64,000 nucleotides of DNA. Source: Marinomonas atlantica (lineage in GTDB: Bacteria > Pseudomonadota > Gammaproteobacteria > Pseudomonadales > Marinomonadaceae). The notes below the pieces were generated by a model, which made no database searches, was not told the DNA's origin, and saw nothing but the letters and a program-made list of their open reading frames with translations. Below, piece by piece: positions 9,483 to 19,121 of the stretch. A program made the position numbers and the translations under genes. Numbering within the stretch: the stretch's first letter is position 1; each line of letters starts with the position of its first letter. Where the stretch lies: the NCBI RefSeq assembly GCF_001639725.1, contig NZ_LTAW01000004.1, positions 310,001-374,000 of the forward strand. The letters run 5' to 3'.

Positions 9483-11273
9483 GTGATGTTGCAGACTACG
9501 GCGAGTGATCAGAAGTACCCCATTAGTCAGCTGTTAGGTGTGGATGTTTTACATAATGTGCTACATCGTTTTCAATCTGCTTCAGGTCTAACGCTTTGGG
9601 TAACAGAACAAGACAAGCAACTGATCGTTGCAAGTTCAACTACCTATGATGCCTCGCTATACTTTCAGTTTGTAGTGCAAATTGATGATTGCCTTCCGAT
9701 TTTTTTACATCTAGATGGTAGACCTTTTCAAGAAGTCGAGCTCGCTCTTCCACTCTCAATACCAGCTGTTGTGAATACAGTGCGTGAAGGCATTTTTGAT
9801 GTTTTGAAAGTAATGGTTGAGAAGGAGCTCTTGGCTTCAAACCAAAGCCTAGATGATATCAATGTTATTCAGTTAAAGTCACCGTTACATCTAAGAACTA
9901 TTTTAGATGCGTCACCTATGCCAATGGGTTGGTCTAATGTTGAAACAGATGAAATCGAATACATTAATCCCGCTTTTAAGTCACTGTTCGGTTACAAGCT
10001 AGCAGACATACCTAATTTGCAACAATGGTTCGTAAAGGCTTTTCCAGATCAAGTATATCGACAGGAAGCCCTTTCACTTTGGCGTGAGCAAACCTTAAAG
10101 AAAGAATCAAACACTGGAGAACTACAGCAGCAACCATTGGATGTTACCTGTAAAGATGGCTCTGTACGCAATGTATTGATCAGTACAACCTCAGTAGGTA
10201 ATAAGTGCTTGGTTAATTACAGTGACATGACCAATTATTGGCAGATCCAAAACAGGTTGTCTGCACACCGCGAAATGTTGGAAATGATTGCCAAAGGACA
10301 GCCCCTTACTAGTATTCTTGAGAAGATTGTTTTCCAGGTGCAATCTGAGTCGAAGGGCTCTATTTGCAGTGTGTTATTGCTCGATGAACAGCACAAACTT
10401 CGGAGCGGTGCCGCACCCGATCTTCCTGATTTTTATACAAAAGCTATTGATGGTTTAAAGATTGGTCCTTCAGTCGGATCTTGTGGTACGGCCTCCTATC
10501 TAAAAGAAAGAGTGATCGTTGCTAATATCAGCGAACATCAATATTGGCAAGGCTTTGAACAGCTTGCTGCCCGTGCAAATCTTGCCGCTTGCTGGTCAGA
10601 CCCCATTCTGTCTTCTTCTGGTGAAGTATTGGGTACGTTTGCCATCTACCATACCTATCCAACACAACCGACACATAACGATATTGACTTAATTTCTTTC
10701 GCAAGCAACTTAGCGAGCGTGGCCATTGAAAATAGACAATCTCGCGATGAACTTGAGCGTAAAGCGTACTATGATGATTTGACGGGGCTTGCTAACCGTC
10801 GCTACTTTTTTGAATACGCTAACAAAGTACTCAATTCGTTACATAATAGTTATGGCTACTACAGCATGATCATGCTGGATATAGATTACTTCAAACATGT
10901 GAACGATCAATATGGGCATGAAATAGGTGATTTAGTGCTCATAGAAGTAGCGCAAGCAATGATAAAAACACTAGACAATACAGGGTTGGTTGGGCGAATA
11001 GGCGGTGAGGAGTTTGCCGTCATATTGCCTCATATTGGCAAGCAAGAAGCTTTTGAAATAGCCGAGAGTTTGCGAGCAGCGGTGAGTGAATTAGCTATCA
11101 CATCATCAAACCAAGGCCATGTGAAAGTTACGATTTCAGCTGGTTTGGCGCAATGTTGTGATGATAAGGAAGACGCAATTGGTATTGATCAATTATTTAA
11201 GCGAGCTGACACAGCATTGTATCAAGCAAAAACAGCGGGTCGAAATCGAGTAATGGTCTTTAATATGATCTAG
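9483..11273 (+). CDS. PAS-GAF diguanylate cyclase
   Basis: Soluble protein of 596 residues: an N-terminal segment of unknown fold (1-125), a PAS domain (~135-255, around the LDASPMPMGWSN region), a GAF domain (~270-420, with the GSCGTA and WSDPI patterns common in GAF sensors) and a GGDEF domain from ~430. The active motif is GGEEF near residue 507; no RxxD I-site precedes it. Start is GTG 9483 or ATG 9486, with AAAGGTGG upstream. A T/A-rich stretch and an inverted repeat follow the stop codon. It probably ties c-di-GMP synthesis to a cytoplasmic signal such as redox state or a small ligand; the cue is unknown. Confidence 0.9.
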   Translation: MMLQTTASDQKYPISQLLGVDVLHNVLHRFQSASGLTLWVTEQDKQLIVASSTTYDASLYFQFVVQIDDCLPIFLHLDGRPFQEVELALPLSIPAVVNTVREGIFDVLKVMVEKELLASNQSLDDINVIQLKSPLHLRTILDASPMPMGWSNVETDEIEYINPAFKSLFGYKLADIPNLQQWFVKAFPDQVYRQEALSLWREQTLKKESNTGELQQQPLDVTCKDGSVRNVLISTTSVGNKCLVNYSDMTNYWQIQNRLSAHREMLEMIAKGQPLTSILEKIVFQVQSESKGSICSVLLLDEQHKLRSGAAPDLPDFYTKAIDGLKIGPSVGSCGTASYLKERVIVANISEHQYWQGFEQLAARANLAACWSDPILSSSGEVLGTFAIYHTYPTQPTHNDIDLISFASNLASVAIENRQSRDELERKAYYDDLTGLANRRYFFEYANKVLNSLHNSYGYYSMIMLDIDYFKHVNDQYGHEIGDLVLIEVAQAMIKTLDNTGLVGRIGGEEFAVILPHIGKQEAFEIAESLRAAVSELAITSSNQGHVKVTISAGLAQCCDDKEDAIGIDQLFKRADTALYQAKTAGRNRVMVFNMI

Positions 11274-11274
11274 C

Positions 11275-11299
11275 AAGGCTTAAAATCATATTAAGCCTT
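11275..11299. terminator. Possible bidirectional terminator between convergent genes
   Basis: Perfect 9-bp stem AAGGCTTAA/TTAAGCCTT with a 7-nt loop directly after the diguanylate cyclase stop codon and before the convergent antiporter. The T-run is weak. Confidence 0.5.
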
Positions 11300-11346
11300 A
11301 CTTTAATATCTTTGTAATACTGAGTTATATACGAGCGCTCAGTTTT

Positions 11347-12654
11347 TTAGTTAGACTGGTTTGGTTTTTTTGCGCCTTCTTCAATGCTTCGTTGGATAAT
11401 CGGTGAAATAGTAGAACCTTGTACGATGATTGAAAAGATCACCACAATGTAAGTCACAACCACCACCAGCGTATGGTAGTCAGCACCGTTAATCATCAAC
11501 TTACCTTGTGGGATCGATGCAGCCATAGCCAATGCTAAACCGCCTCGTAAGCCGCCCCAAGTCAGAATTTTGACTGAATGAGGGTCGTACTCGCGGAACC
11601 TGCGAAAAATCGTGTATACCGAACCAACGCTGATAAAGCGTGCAAGCAAAACCACGGGAATCATCAAAATCCCTAAGCCTACCTCCGCCCATGTAACGGG
11701 CAAAACCACCAGCAGTAAACCAATCAAGATAAACAACAATGAATTTAAAAAAGCATCAATGGTGTGCCAAAAGTGGCTCATCGTCGTTTGGCTTGCTTCC
11801 GAAAAACCTTTGCTGTGCGTGACGTTACCAATGAATATACCACTCACTACCATCGCTAATGGGCCAGAGATGCCAATGACGTTGGCTAGAGCGTATCCAG
11901 CCGTAGGAATGCACAGGGTGATTAGTAATTCGATGCTGGTGTCATGGCTAGTACGTATCAACCAGTGAGCGATCAAGGCCATGACTAAGCCAAATAGCAC
12001 ACCGCCCACTGCATCGACTAAAAACAGCTCTGCTACACCAGACATCGTTGCGGTTTCACCAGAGAAGGCGACGGCGAAAATAGTAGTGAAAACCACCAAT
12101 CCTATACCGTCGTTGAACAAAGATTCACCCTCAACTTGCACGGAAATTTTCTCGGGCGCATTCATCTTTTTGATAATAGCCAAAACCGCAATGGGGTCAG
12201 TTGGGCTAATTAAGGCACCAAATAGTAAGCAGTAAATAAAGGGCAATTCCCAACCTAAAAGGTGGAATGCGAAATAGCATAAACCGCCGACAATGAACGT
12301 CGAAATCAGCGTTGAAAAGAACGCCATAATGGCAATTTCCCAGCGTTGGTTTTTCAGCAGTTTTAAATCGATCTCTAAGGCTCCGGCAAAGAGAAGAAAA
12401 CCAAGCATGCCATTCAACAACAGCATATTAAAATTCAAGCTGGCAACAGAGGTAGTAATGGATTCGGTAAAGCTATTGTCATAAAACTGAGTGAAGCCCA
12501 TCAAAAGAAGGGATATCACAACCGAACCTGTGGTAATGGCGATGGTGGTTTGGAGTTTTAAGACATATTGATTACTGAAGGCGATTAAAATCGCCACAAC
12601 AGATAATAGACAGAGGAAGTACCAAGCGTTCATAAGAGTCCCAAGGGTAAGCAT
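11347..12654 (-). CDS. NhaP-type Na+(K+)/H+ antiporter (CPA1)
   Basis: Inner-membrane cation/proton antiporter of 435 residues with about 12 hydrophobic helices. Family signs are the SPTDPIAVLAI segment, carrying the Asp of the transport site, VEGESLFNDGIGLVVF and the late TWGGLRGGLALAMA segment. It lacks the cytosolic TrkA-C regulatory tail seen in some relatives. The start may be at 12654 or at the internal ATG of MNAWYF. Role: pH and sodium balance, consistent with a marine organism. It is transcribed alone, convergent with the GGDEF gene. Confidence 0.88.
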   Translation of the reverse strand: MLTLGTLMNAWYFLCLLSVVAILIAFSNQYVLKLQTTIAITTGSVVISLLLMGFTQFYDNSFTESITTSVASLNFNMLLLNGMLGFLLFAGALEIDLKLLKNQRWEIAIMAFFSTLISTFIVGGLCYFAFHLLGWELPFIYCLLFGALISPTDPIAVLAIIKKMNAPEKISVQVEGESLFNDGIGLVVFTTIFAVAFSGETATMSGVAELFLVDAVGGVLFGLVMALIAHWLIRTSHDTSIELLITLCIPTAGYALANVIGISGPLAMVVSGIFIGNVTHSKGFSEASQTTMSHFWHTIDAFLNSLLFILIGLLLVVLPVTWAEVGLGILMIPVVLLARFISVGSVYTIFRRFREYDPHSVKILTWGGLRGGLALAMAASIPQGKLMINGADYHTLVVVVTYIVVIFSIIVQGSTISPIIQRSIEEGAKKPNQSN

Positions 12655-12932
12655 GTTTACAACTAAACGCCCTCAATTGCAGAGTTTGAATGGCTAGGTT
12701 GGCAGCATGCTGTCGACGCTTAGTTTTAAACACGAGAACGGCGCATAGTATATGCCTCTCCTGTGAAAAAGTTTCGACCGAATGGGTGAATCCTAAAAAT
12801 ACGCTTAATCTGGCTAAATAAGTAAAAACAATGCTAGCTAGGTAAGGTTTGAATTAAATCAAAGAAATGGGCGGGTAGATCTATAGGGCGAAAGAAAACA
12901 GCACTACTAGGCAGCGCTGTTTGATGGGGCGA

Positions 12933-13277
12933 TTAAGCGAATACGAAATACTTACGTACTGTCTCAACCACTTCCCAAGTGCCTTTCATGCCTGGTTCGA
13001 TAACGAATACATCGCCGCCTTTAAGGTGCTTCGGCTCTTCTCCTTCAGGCGTGATGATGCAGTAACCTTCAAGGAAGTGGCAGAATTCCCATTTGTCGTA
13101 TTCCACTTCAAATTTACCAGGAGTACAGATCCACGTACCCATGATCTTGCTACCATCTTCAGATAGGTAAGCATTTAGGTTAACAGTGTGTGGTTCGCCT
13201 TTGATGCGTTTCCATTTCGTTGCGTCAACAACAGGTGTTGGGCACGTTTCGCGCATTACAGTGATGAAATCAGACAT
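12933..13277 (-). CDS. Small cupin-domain protein (cupin_3/DUF861 type)
   Basis: Single-domain beta-barrel protein of 114 residues. The FCHFLEGYCIITPEGEE and GGDVFVIEPGMKGTWEV stretches are the two cupin motifs of the DUF861/cupin_3 group, which includes (S)-ureidoglycine aminohydrolase-like and EutQ-like proteins. No signal peptide; cytoplasmic. It stands alone ahead of a long intergenic region and the divergent dctPQM operon. Substrate unknown. Confidence 0.8.
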   Translation of the reverse strand: MSDFITVMRETCPTPVVDATKWKRIKGEPHTVNLNAYLSEDGSKIMGTWICTPGKFEVEYDKWEFCHFLEGYCIITPEGEEPKHLKGGDVFVIEPGMKGTWEVVETVRKYFVFA

Positions 13278-14008
13278 GTAAGTTCCATGATTAAATTAAG
13301 GGAACCAGCATTGTAGAGCGCTCATCAATACAAGGGTTGTCCTAGCCCGACGCATTCCTGCGAAATTATGTCGTTATGCTCAATACGATGTATTCAGTGT
13401 TTTCTCTGTGACGCTAAAAAAAGCTGTTTCGTTTTTCCTTAGGTCTTAAAGAAGGTCAGGTTTACAAGATTAAGCCTGCACGTTCTGTGTTTAGCCATAA
13501 AAATAAACCGCCATAACGATCAATAAAATTATACATGTCGCTTTTAGGTGAATTTTTTGTCGTTTTCCCTGTGTTAAATGACTAGCATCATAGTGTTGCT
13601 GAAATAGTTAACCCTAAGCGACAGATTAAGGTGGTGTTGATTGGTTGAATGAAGCACTTTTATTGATTCTTTATGATGGTGAAACTTTCAAAATGTTGAC
13701 AAATGTCGCTATTTTCAATGAATATTCGTGCTAACAATAAAAATATACGAGTCGGAGTAGGTGTTCAGGGATTGTCGTTTATGACTGTTTAAAAGTGCTA
13801 ATGTGTCGCTTATTAGATATTAGTAATATTTAATATATGTATTATGTAAGCATTGTGTAACACGGTCGTTCTTACAGGGTGTATGACCGCTCCAATAAAA
13901 ATTGGTGGCATTGATTTGATTAAGGCAGACGTGCCTAAAGCAATAATTAATGCTTCTTAACGCGACAACTTAGGTTGATTGCATTCAATAAAAAAAGGAA
14001 CAAATTAC
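13278..14008. other. Long intergenic region upstream of dctPQM
   Basis: No coding signal seen in 730 bp. It is AT-rich and must hold the divergent promoters of the cupin gene and the TRAP operon. Small palindromes are visible: ATATTA-G-TAATAT at 13817-13829 and AGGCA-GACG-TGCCT at 13923-13936. No sigma-54 box with correct spacing was found. No regulator gene adjoins, so the controller is elsewhere. Confidence 0.5.
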
Positions 14009-15016
14009 ATGAAAGGCATCCAGACAAAACTGAAAACGCTGATTTCAACAGCGGTTGCTACGGCTTGTTTGATGAGTGCTAGTGCGGATGCACTAACACT
14101 ACGTTTAGCGACAGACTCAGGTACAGCAGGATCACCAGCGGGGGACGCGCTGAAAAAATGGGGTGAGCTGATTGAGCAGAAATCTGATGGTGAAATTGAA
14201 ACACGTGTTTATTACCAGAATGAATTAGGTGGTCAACAAGAAGTGTTCGATCTTCACGTTGCGGGCGATGTTGATGTGATGTTGAACTGGCCAATGACCT
14301 CTTACGATAAACGTATAGGTGTTATTTACACGCCATACATGACGCTTTCTTGGGATGAAGCACTCAAAGCTTATAGTCCAGGTGGCTGGGTTAACAATAT
14401 GTTGGGTGGCGTTTACCATGACATCGGTTTGAAATTCTTTGGACCTTGGCCAGAAGGCTTTAATGGTGTCGGCTCACGCGGCAAGTACGCCTTAAATATT
14501 GAAGATGCTGACGGTCTTAAAGTTCGTACAATGACCGTATTTCCTGCGCCACAAACGATGCAAGCATTGGGTTACCAAACGGCTGCAATCGACTGGGGTG
14601 AAGTCTACACAGCCTTGCAAACAGGTGTGGTAGATGGTGAAGCTGGCAACGTTATCTACTGGGATTACGAGTACTTCCGTGACTCATTGGATTACTTTGT
14701 TCAAACCAAGCATTTCTTTATGACGGGCGTGTTGTCTATGAACTCAGATTCATGGGAAAGCATGAGTGAAGAAGAGCAAAAAATTGTTCAAGAAGCCGCA
14801 ACTGAAATTATGAATGATCAGTTCAAAGCAGCAAAAGAGCAAGATGATCATTACATTGCCGAAGCTCAAAAAGCAGGCATGGAATACTTCGAGCCTTCTG
14901 ATGAGCAAATCCGTGAGTTTGCCAAGGCTGCACGTGAGCAAGTTTGGCCGCTAATGGATGAAGAAATCGGCTCTGAAATCATGGATGTTATTCGCGAAAA
15001 CGCTTCACCGTTATAA
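14009..15016 (+). CDS. DctP-family TRAP transporter solute-binding protein
   Basis: Periplasmic binding protein of 335 residues. I chose ATG 14009 (MKGIQTK), preceded by AAAGGAAC, over an upstream in-frame TTG because it gives a normal signal peptide ending near SADA. The mature chain begins LTLRLATDSG and carries the DctP pattern DWGEVYTALQTGVVDG with the following aromatic stretch. It supplies an organic acid or related anion to the DctQ/DctM pair downstream. A strong terminator lies between this gene and dctQ. The substrate is not readable from the sequence. Confidence 0.92.
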   Translation: MKGIQTKLKTLISTAVATACLMSASADALTLRLATDSGTAGSPAGDALKKWGELIEQKSDGEIETRVYYQNELGGQQEVFDLHVAGDVDVMLNWPMTSYDKRIGVIYTPYMTLSWDEALKAYSPGGWVNNMLGGVYHDIGLKFFGPWPEGFNGVGSRGKYALNIEDADGLKVRTMTVFPAPQTMQALGYQTAAIDWGEVYTALQTGVVDGEAGNVIYWDYEYFRDSLDYFVQTKHFFMTGVLSMNSDSWESMSEEEQKIVQEAATEIMNDQFKAAKEQDDHYIAEAQKAGMEYFEPSDEQIREFAKAAREQVWPLMDEEIGSEIMDVIRENASPL

Positions 15017-15043
15017 ATTTTACATTGAAGTACCTCCTTTTAG

Positions 15044-15071
15044 ACCAGCCCGCTAGCGGGCTGGTTTTTTT
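15044..15071 (+). terminator. Intercistronic terminator/attenuator after the DctP gene
   Basis: Near-perfect self-complementary ACCAGCCCGC-TA-GCGGGCTGGT followed by a T-run. As in the TAXI operon, it sits between the binding protein and its permease genes and should make binding protein the major product. Confidence 0.85.
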
Positions 15072-15088
15072 CTTACGCTGGAGAAACC

Positions 15089-15601
15089 ATGATAAGTGAA
15101 TTTTTTTCTGGATTAGACAAGCGTGTTGGCTGGTTACTAGAAGCTGCGGCCTTCGTGTCGAGTTTATTGGTTGTTGGTTTAATGTTGTTTTTGGTGCTGG
15201 CCCGTTATGTATTTGGCTGGTCCATAGTTGGGTTGCTTGAGCTCATTATGTTGTTTGGTATGTGGCTGTATATGTTGGGAGGATTGATTGCTAGTCGCCG
15301 TAATGAGCATTTGGTAGTGGATTTTATTGAGTTAAAAATCACTGACGAACGCATGAAATTGATGCACAAAGCACTGATTTCACTGATTACATTCTTTATT
15401 TGTGTGTTCTTTGTTGTGCTTGCTTATCGTATGTTGGCGTGGGGTATGCGCCGCCCACAAACGTCTCCGGGTATGGGGATTCCACTGTGGCTACCACAGG
15501 CTTCAATTATGCTCGCTGCTGTGGGTTGTACCTGTTATGCATTACGTGACTTTATTTGCTCGGTCGCGGGTGCTCGTCGTTTAAAGAAAGAGGGTCAGTA
15601 G
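15089..15601 (+). CDS. TRAP transporter small permease subunit DctQ
   Basis: Integral membrane protein of 170 residues with four hydrophobic helices (about 18-40, 50-72, 93-116, 135-158) and the DctQ motif SRRNEHLVVDF between helices 2 and 3. It partners the 12-TM DctM subunit encoded 1 nt downstream. Confidence 0.9.
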   Translation: MISEFFSGLDKRVGWLLEAAAFVSSLLVVGLMLFLVLARYVFGWSIVGLLELIMLFGMWLYMLGGLIASRRNEHLVVDFIELKITDERMKLMHKALISLITFFICVFFVVLAYRMLAWGMRRPQTSPGMGIPLWLPQASIMLAAVGCTCYALRDFICSVAGARRLKKEGQ

Positions 15602-15602
15602 T

Positions 15603-16901
15603 ATGGACGGTTTTATAGCAATTGGCCTTCTGTTGATATTCATGATCATTGGTGTGCCTGTAGCGTGGTCATTTGCCGGTGTGTTGGCATTTCTGGTATA
15701 CGCTTATGACGCCAACTTGAATACGTTAATGATGCAAGGTTACCGCTCACTTGATTCTGTTATTTTGATCGCTCTGCCTTTATTTGTATTGACGGGGTAC
15801 TTAATGCAAAGCGGTGGTATCGCTAAGCGTTTAGTAGACTTTATTGAAGTGATGATTGGTAAGCGCCGAGGGGGGATGGGGGCTTCCATGGTTGTGGCTT
15901 CTGGCATCTTTGGTGCCATCGCCGGAACAGCAACAGCGGCGGTCGCGTCGATCGGTACCATTATGATTGGGCCCTTGGAGCAACGTGGTTATCCACGAGG
16001 TTACTCGTCTGCTTTATTGGGAATCTCCTCTTTATTGGGTATCTTAATACCACCTTCAATCACGATGATTCTGTTTGCCGTAGTGACACGTCAATCAGTG
16101 GCGGCATGTTTTGCAGCCTCGGTAGGGCCAGCATTGTTACTGATCATTGGTTTGATCGCAGCAAACCGCTTTAGCGTGGGGCGCTTCTTTGATGAAATCA
16201 ACAATGCAGCTTCTGCTGGCATGGACAAAGCGCCGAGTAAAGGTCGTGCAGCCATTCGTGCCTTTCCTGCATTATCTCTGCCCATAATTATTTTGGGTGG
16301 TATCTATGGTGGTATTTTTACACCGACAGAAGCTGCAGCTGTTGCGGTTTTCGCAGCTATGATGATTGGTTTCTTTATCTATAAAGACCTGACGATTCCT
16401 ACTTTTAGTCGAAGTGTAGTGTCTGCTGCTGAAACCACTGGTACAGTAATCTTGATTTTGCTGTTTAGCTTTATGATCGGTCGTATTTTAGCAATGGAGC
16501 GTATTCCTCAAGACCTAACGCAACTGGTCAGCAGCATGATTGAGAACCCACTAATAATCCTGATTGTAGTGAATATCTTTTTGATCGTTGCTGGCATGAT
16601 CATGGACGACGTATCAGTAACTGTTGTTGTTGCACCTTTGTTTATGCCGCTAATGGTTGAGAGTGGTGTACACCCTGTGCATTTCGCTTCAATTGTGGCT
16701 TGTTCTGTTGTGATCGGAGCAAACAGTCCACCGGTGGCCCCCATTCTTTATATGGCGTGCCGTATTGGTAAAGTGTCGATCCACCGTACAGTGATGCCAG
16801 CTTTGGCATTAATGGGCTTCGTGGGTATTCCGGTAATGCTAATCACGACCTTTGTACCTGAGTTATCCTTGTTCTTGCCGCGTTGGCTTGGCTTTGTATA
16901 A
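15603..16901 (+). CDS. TRAP transporter large permease subunit DctM
   Basis: Membrane protein of 432 residues with about 12 helices. DctM signatures are GIFGAIAGTATAAVASIG, GILIPPSITMI and the PTEAAAVAVFAA stretch. It forms the transport channel with DctQ. The 1-nt spacing from dctQ suggests translational coupling. A strong terminator follows. Confidence 0.92.
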   Translation: MDGFIAIGLLLIFMIIGVPVAWSFAGVLAFLVYAYDANLNTLMMQGYRSLDSVILIALPLFVLTGYLMQSGGIAKRLVDFIEVMIGKRRGGMGASMVVASGIFGAIAGTATAAVASIGTIMIGPLEQRGYPRGYSSALLGISSLLGILIPPSITMILFAVVTRQSVAACFAASVGPALLLIIGLIAANRFSVGRFFDEINNAASAGMDKAPSKGRAAIRAFPALSLPIIILGGIYGGIFTPTEAAAVAVFAAMMIGFFIYKDLTIPTFSRSVVSAAETTGTVILILLFSFMIGRILAMERIPQDLTQLVSSMIENPLIILIVVNIFLIVAGMIMDDVSVTVVVAPLFMPLMVESGVHPVHFASIVACSVVIGANSPPVAPILYMACRIGKVSIHRTVMPALALMGFVGIPVMLITTFVPELSLFLPRWLGFV

Positions 16902-16946
16902 TCAAGGTTTCAAAGGTGTCGTCCTAGAATAGATTGACAGTTTTTT

Positions 16947-16973
16947 GGCCAGCTCTTGTAGCTGGCCTTTTTT
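16947..16973 (+). terminator. Rho-independent terminator of dctPQM
   Basis: Stem GGCCAGCT/AGCTGGCC, 5-nt loop CTTGT, then six T. It lacks a T-run in the minus direction, so it should not end the convergent thi operon. Confidence 0.88.
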
Positions 16974-16990
16974 GTTCGAGGTCTTTCTGT

Positions 16991-17623
16991 TTATGATTGC
17001 TGTCGAGTATGTTGAATAGAGTTTAGCAATGATTGCGTGGCTTGCTTAGGGTCAACCGATGCGCAAATCGCCGAAACAAGAGCTATGCCATGAACGCCGG
17101 TACTCGCGATCTCGGCTAGGTTATCTGGTCGAATCCCACCAATGGCAACGATTGGCTTTTGATACTCGTTCAATGCTCGCATAAGGCCATCCAAGCCCCA
17201 GTGGTACTGGGTATCTGTTTTAGTTGGCGTTGGGTAAATTGCGCTAAGCCCAATGTAGTCGATGGGCAGCTGTTTCGCTTCATCCAGTTGCGCCCAGCTT
17301 TCTACCGATAAACCAAGCAATTTATCAGGGCCGAGCAATTGTCGCGCGATGGCCGCTGGCATGTCACTTTGTCCGAGATGGACGCCATCGGCATCGACGG
17401 CTAATGCGACGTCGACACGATCATTAATGATTAAAGGAACGTTGTGGTCGGCCAACAAGGGTTTGATTGCCGCGGCACGTTTAATATAGGCCTGCACATC
17501 ATGATGCTTTTCACGCAGCTGAACCATGGTGACACCGCCAGCAATTGCTTGTTCGACAACATGCACGAGCGATGTTAAATCGAGGTTTTCGTCGGTGACA
17601 AGATACAGTGTGTAAGGTGACAT
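16991..17623 (-). CDS. thiE: Thiamin-phosphate synthase
   Basis: Cytoplasmic TIM-barrel enzyme of 210 residues joining HMP-PP and thiazole-phosphate to thiamin phosphate. Motifs: YLVTDENL at the N-terminus, MVQLREK, INDRVDVALAV, DGVHLGQSD and YIGLSAIYPTPTK (phosphate-binding region), and VAIGGI near the C-terminus. Last gene of the TPP-riboswitch operon, 19 nt after thiM. Length is normal for the family. Confidence 0.93.
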   Translation of the reverse strand: MSPYTLYLVTDENLDLTSLVHVVEQAIAGGVTMVQLREKHHDVQAYIKRAAAIKPLLADHNVPLIINDRVDVALAVDADGVHLGQSDMPAAIARQLLGPDKLLGLSVESWAQLDEAKQLPIDYIGLSAIYPTPTKTDTQYHWGLDGLMRALNEYQKPIVAIGGIRPDNLAEIASTGVHGIALVSAICASVDPKQATQSLLNSIQHTRQQS

Positions 17624-17642
17624 GCAGGCTCCTATTGCTGGA

Positions 17643-18434
17643 TTATAATTGTGCTAATTTCAAACGTGCGATCAGGGCATTTTCGTCGAGTGCAAACAGG
17701 GCATCAAGCAATGCCGTTTGCAAACTTCCGGGACCTTTCGCATCCTGTCCTGCAATTTCCCCAGCCACGCCCATGACCGCAGCCGCTGCTAAGCCGGTCG
17801 TTTCACCAATGGCCGCAAACGCGCCCGTTAAAGCTGATAAAGAACAACCGGTACCAGTCACTTGAGGCATCATAGAATGACCATTGTTTAAAGAGAACAC
17901 ACTGTCTTTGGTCACAATATAATCCACTTCACCAGAAACCACGACATTTGCCTGGTACTCATCGACCAAAGCTTTCGCGGCACTTAACGCCGCTTGGCTG
18001 CTGTCTCGCGCGTCCACCCCTATACCCTGCGACACCTCCCCAGCTAGGGCAATGATTTCCGAAGCATTGCCACGAATAATCAAGCGCTCAGCCAAGTCAG
18101 CAAAGTGACGCGACGTTGCGGTACGAAACGCTGTTGCACCACACCCGACTGGGTCTAAAATGACAGGCGTTTGATTGGCATTGGCTTGCTCAATAGCAAA
18201 GGCCATGCGTTCCACCCAGACTTTATCGAGCGTGCCGATGTTAATGACTAAGGCGCCCGCAAACGACATCATGTCTGCCATCTCTTCGCGAGAGTGGGCC
18301 ATGATCGGTGATGCACCAACCGCCAGTAAGGCATTGGCCGTGTTGTTCATCACCACGAAGTTGGTGATGTTGACCACCAACGGCTTTTGTTGACGCAATG
18401 ACGTTAGTGCTTGCGCGATCAGTTCAGGTGTCAT
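17643..18434 (-). CDS. thiM: Hydroxyethylthiazole kinase
   Basis: Ribokinase-like enzyme of 263 residues phosphorylating 4-methyl-5-(2-hydroxyethyl)thiazole for thiamin salvage. Visible features are the [19 protein letters not shown] substrate region, [13 protein letters not shown], and the [15 protein letters not shown] anion-hole segment with the family Cys. It lies 3 nt from tenA and 19 nt from thiE in the same operon. No thiG/thiF-type thiazole synthesis genes are present here, so the operon is a salvage unit. Confidence 0.93.
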   Translation of the reverse strand: MTPELIAQALTSLRQQKPLVVNITNFVVMNNTANALLAVGASPIMAHSREEMADMMSFAGALVINIGTLDKVWVERMAFAIEQANANQTPVILDPVGCGATAFRTATSRHFADLAERLIIRGNASEIIALAGEVSQGIGVDARDSSQAALSAAKALVDEYQANVVVSGEVDYIVTKDSVFSLNNGHSMMPQVTGTGCSLSALTGAFAAIGETTGLAAAAVMGVAGEIAGQDAKGPGSLQTALLDALFALDENALIARLKLAQL

Positions 18435-18437
18435 GCA

Positions 18438-19112
18438 TTAGTCCTCTTGCTTGATGTGGTCAAAGCCTTGTTGCCAGAAAGCGATTTCCATACGTGTTGC
18501 GGTACGGAAGGTCTCGATCAGCTGTCGGCCTTTAAGGCTGTCCAGTTCAACCTCTTCTAAAAGGCTATTGAAGTGCTGCGCGCCTTGGGCGACATGGCTT
18601 TGGAAGTCTTCGCTGGCGTACATGTCTAACCAAGAGCGGAATGGGTTGCCATCGAGCTTAGTGTCAGGTGATTGCATACGTTGGTTGCCAATCGCAGCGT
18701 AACCAATTGAACAAGGTGCGAGTGCCGCATAAAGGCTGACCAAGTCACCACTCATGCCCGCATCCAAAACAAAGCGAGTATAGGCAACCGTGCCAAAGGC
18801 CTCGGTTTCTTGTTCCATCTCAGCTTCGCTGATGCCCCATTGCGTGCAGTATGCCACATGATGTGCGATCTCAGTGTCGAGCAGAGCTTGAACACTGGGT
18901 AGTGCGCGACGCATGTCTTCTAGGTTATCGGCTTTGTAAATGGCCAGTGCATAAGCACGCACGTAATGCTTTAGAAATAGAAAGTCTTGCTTTAGGTAAT
19001 GTAAAAAGCACCGTTCATCCAAGCTGCCGTCCGCGATTTGCAATACAAAATCGTGCTCAGTATAGGCTTGCCACTCTTCAAAGCACGCATCAATCAAATC
19101 TTGGTATTCCAT
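18438..19112 (-). CDS. tenA: TenA-type aminopyrimidine aminohydrolase (thiaminase II)
   Basis: All-helical cytoplasmic enzyme of 224 residues that hydrolyses 4-amino-5-aminomethyl-2-methylpyrimidine, a thiamin breakdown product, to HMP. The likely catalytic set of the TenA-C class is present: Asp ~43 in LKQDFLF, Tyr ~111, Cys ~134 in APCSIGYA, and Glu ~209 in RMEIAFW. It lies directly after thiY of the precursor importer, matching the known FAMP salvage route in which ThiXYZ imports the formyl derivative. The deformylase is not in this operon. Confidence 0.92.
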   Translation of the reverse strand: MEYQDLIDACFEEWQAYTEHDFVLQIADGSLDERCFLHYLKQDFLFLKHYVRAYALAIYKADNLEDMRRALPSVQALLDTEIAHHVAYCTQWGISEAEMEQETEAFGTVAYTRFVLDAGMSGDLVSLYAALAPCSIGYAAIGNQRMQSPDTKLDGNPFRSWLDMYASEDFQSHVAQGAQHFNSLLEEVELDSLKGRQLIETFRTATRMEIAFWQQGFDHIKQED

Positions 19113-19121
19113 ATTGAGCTC

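Noticed and set aside
13278..14008. Sigma-54 promoter for dctPQM (TGGCATTGATTTGA near 13907)
   Set aside because: It has no GC at the -12 position with correct spacing.
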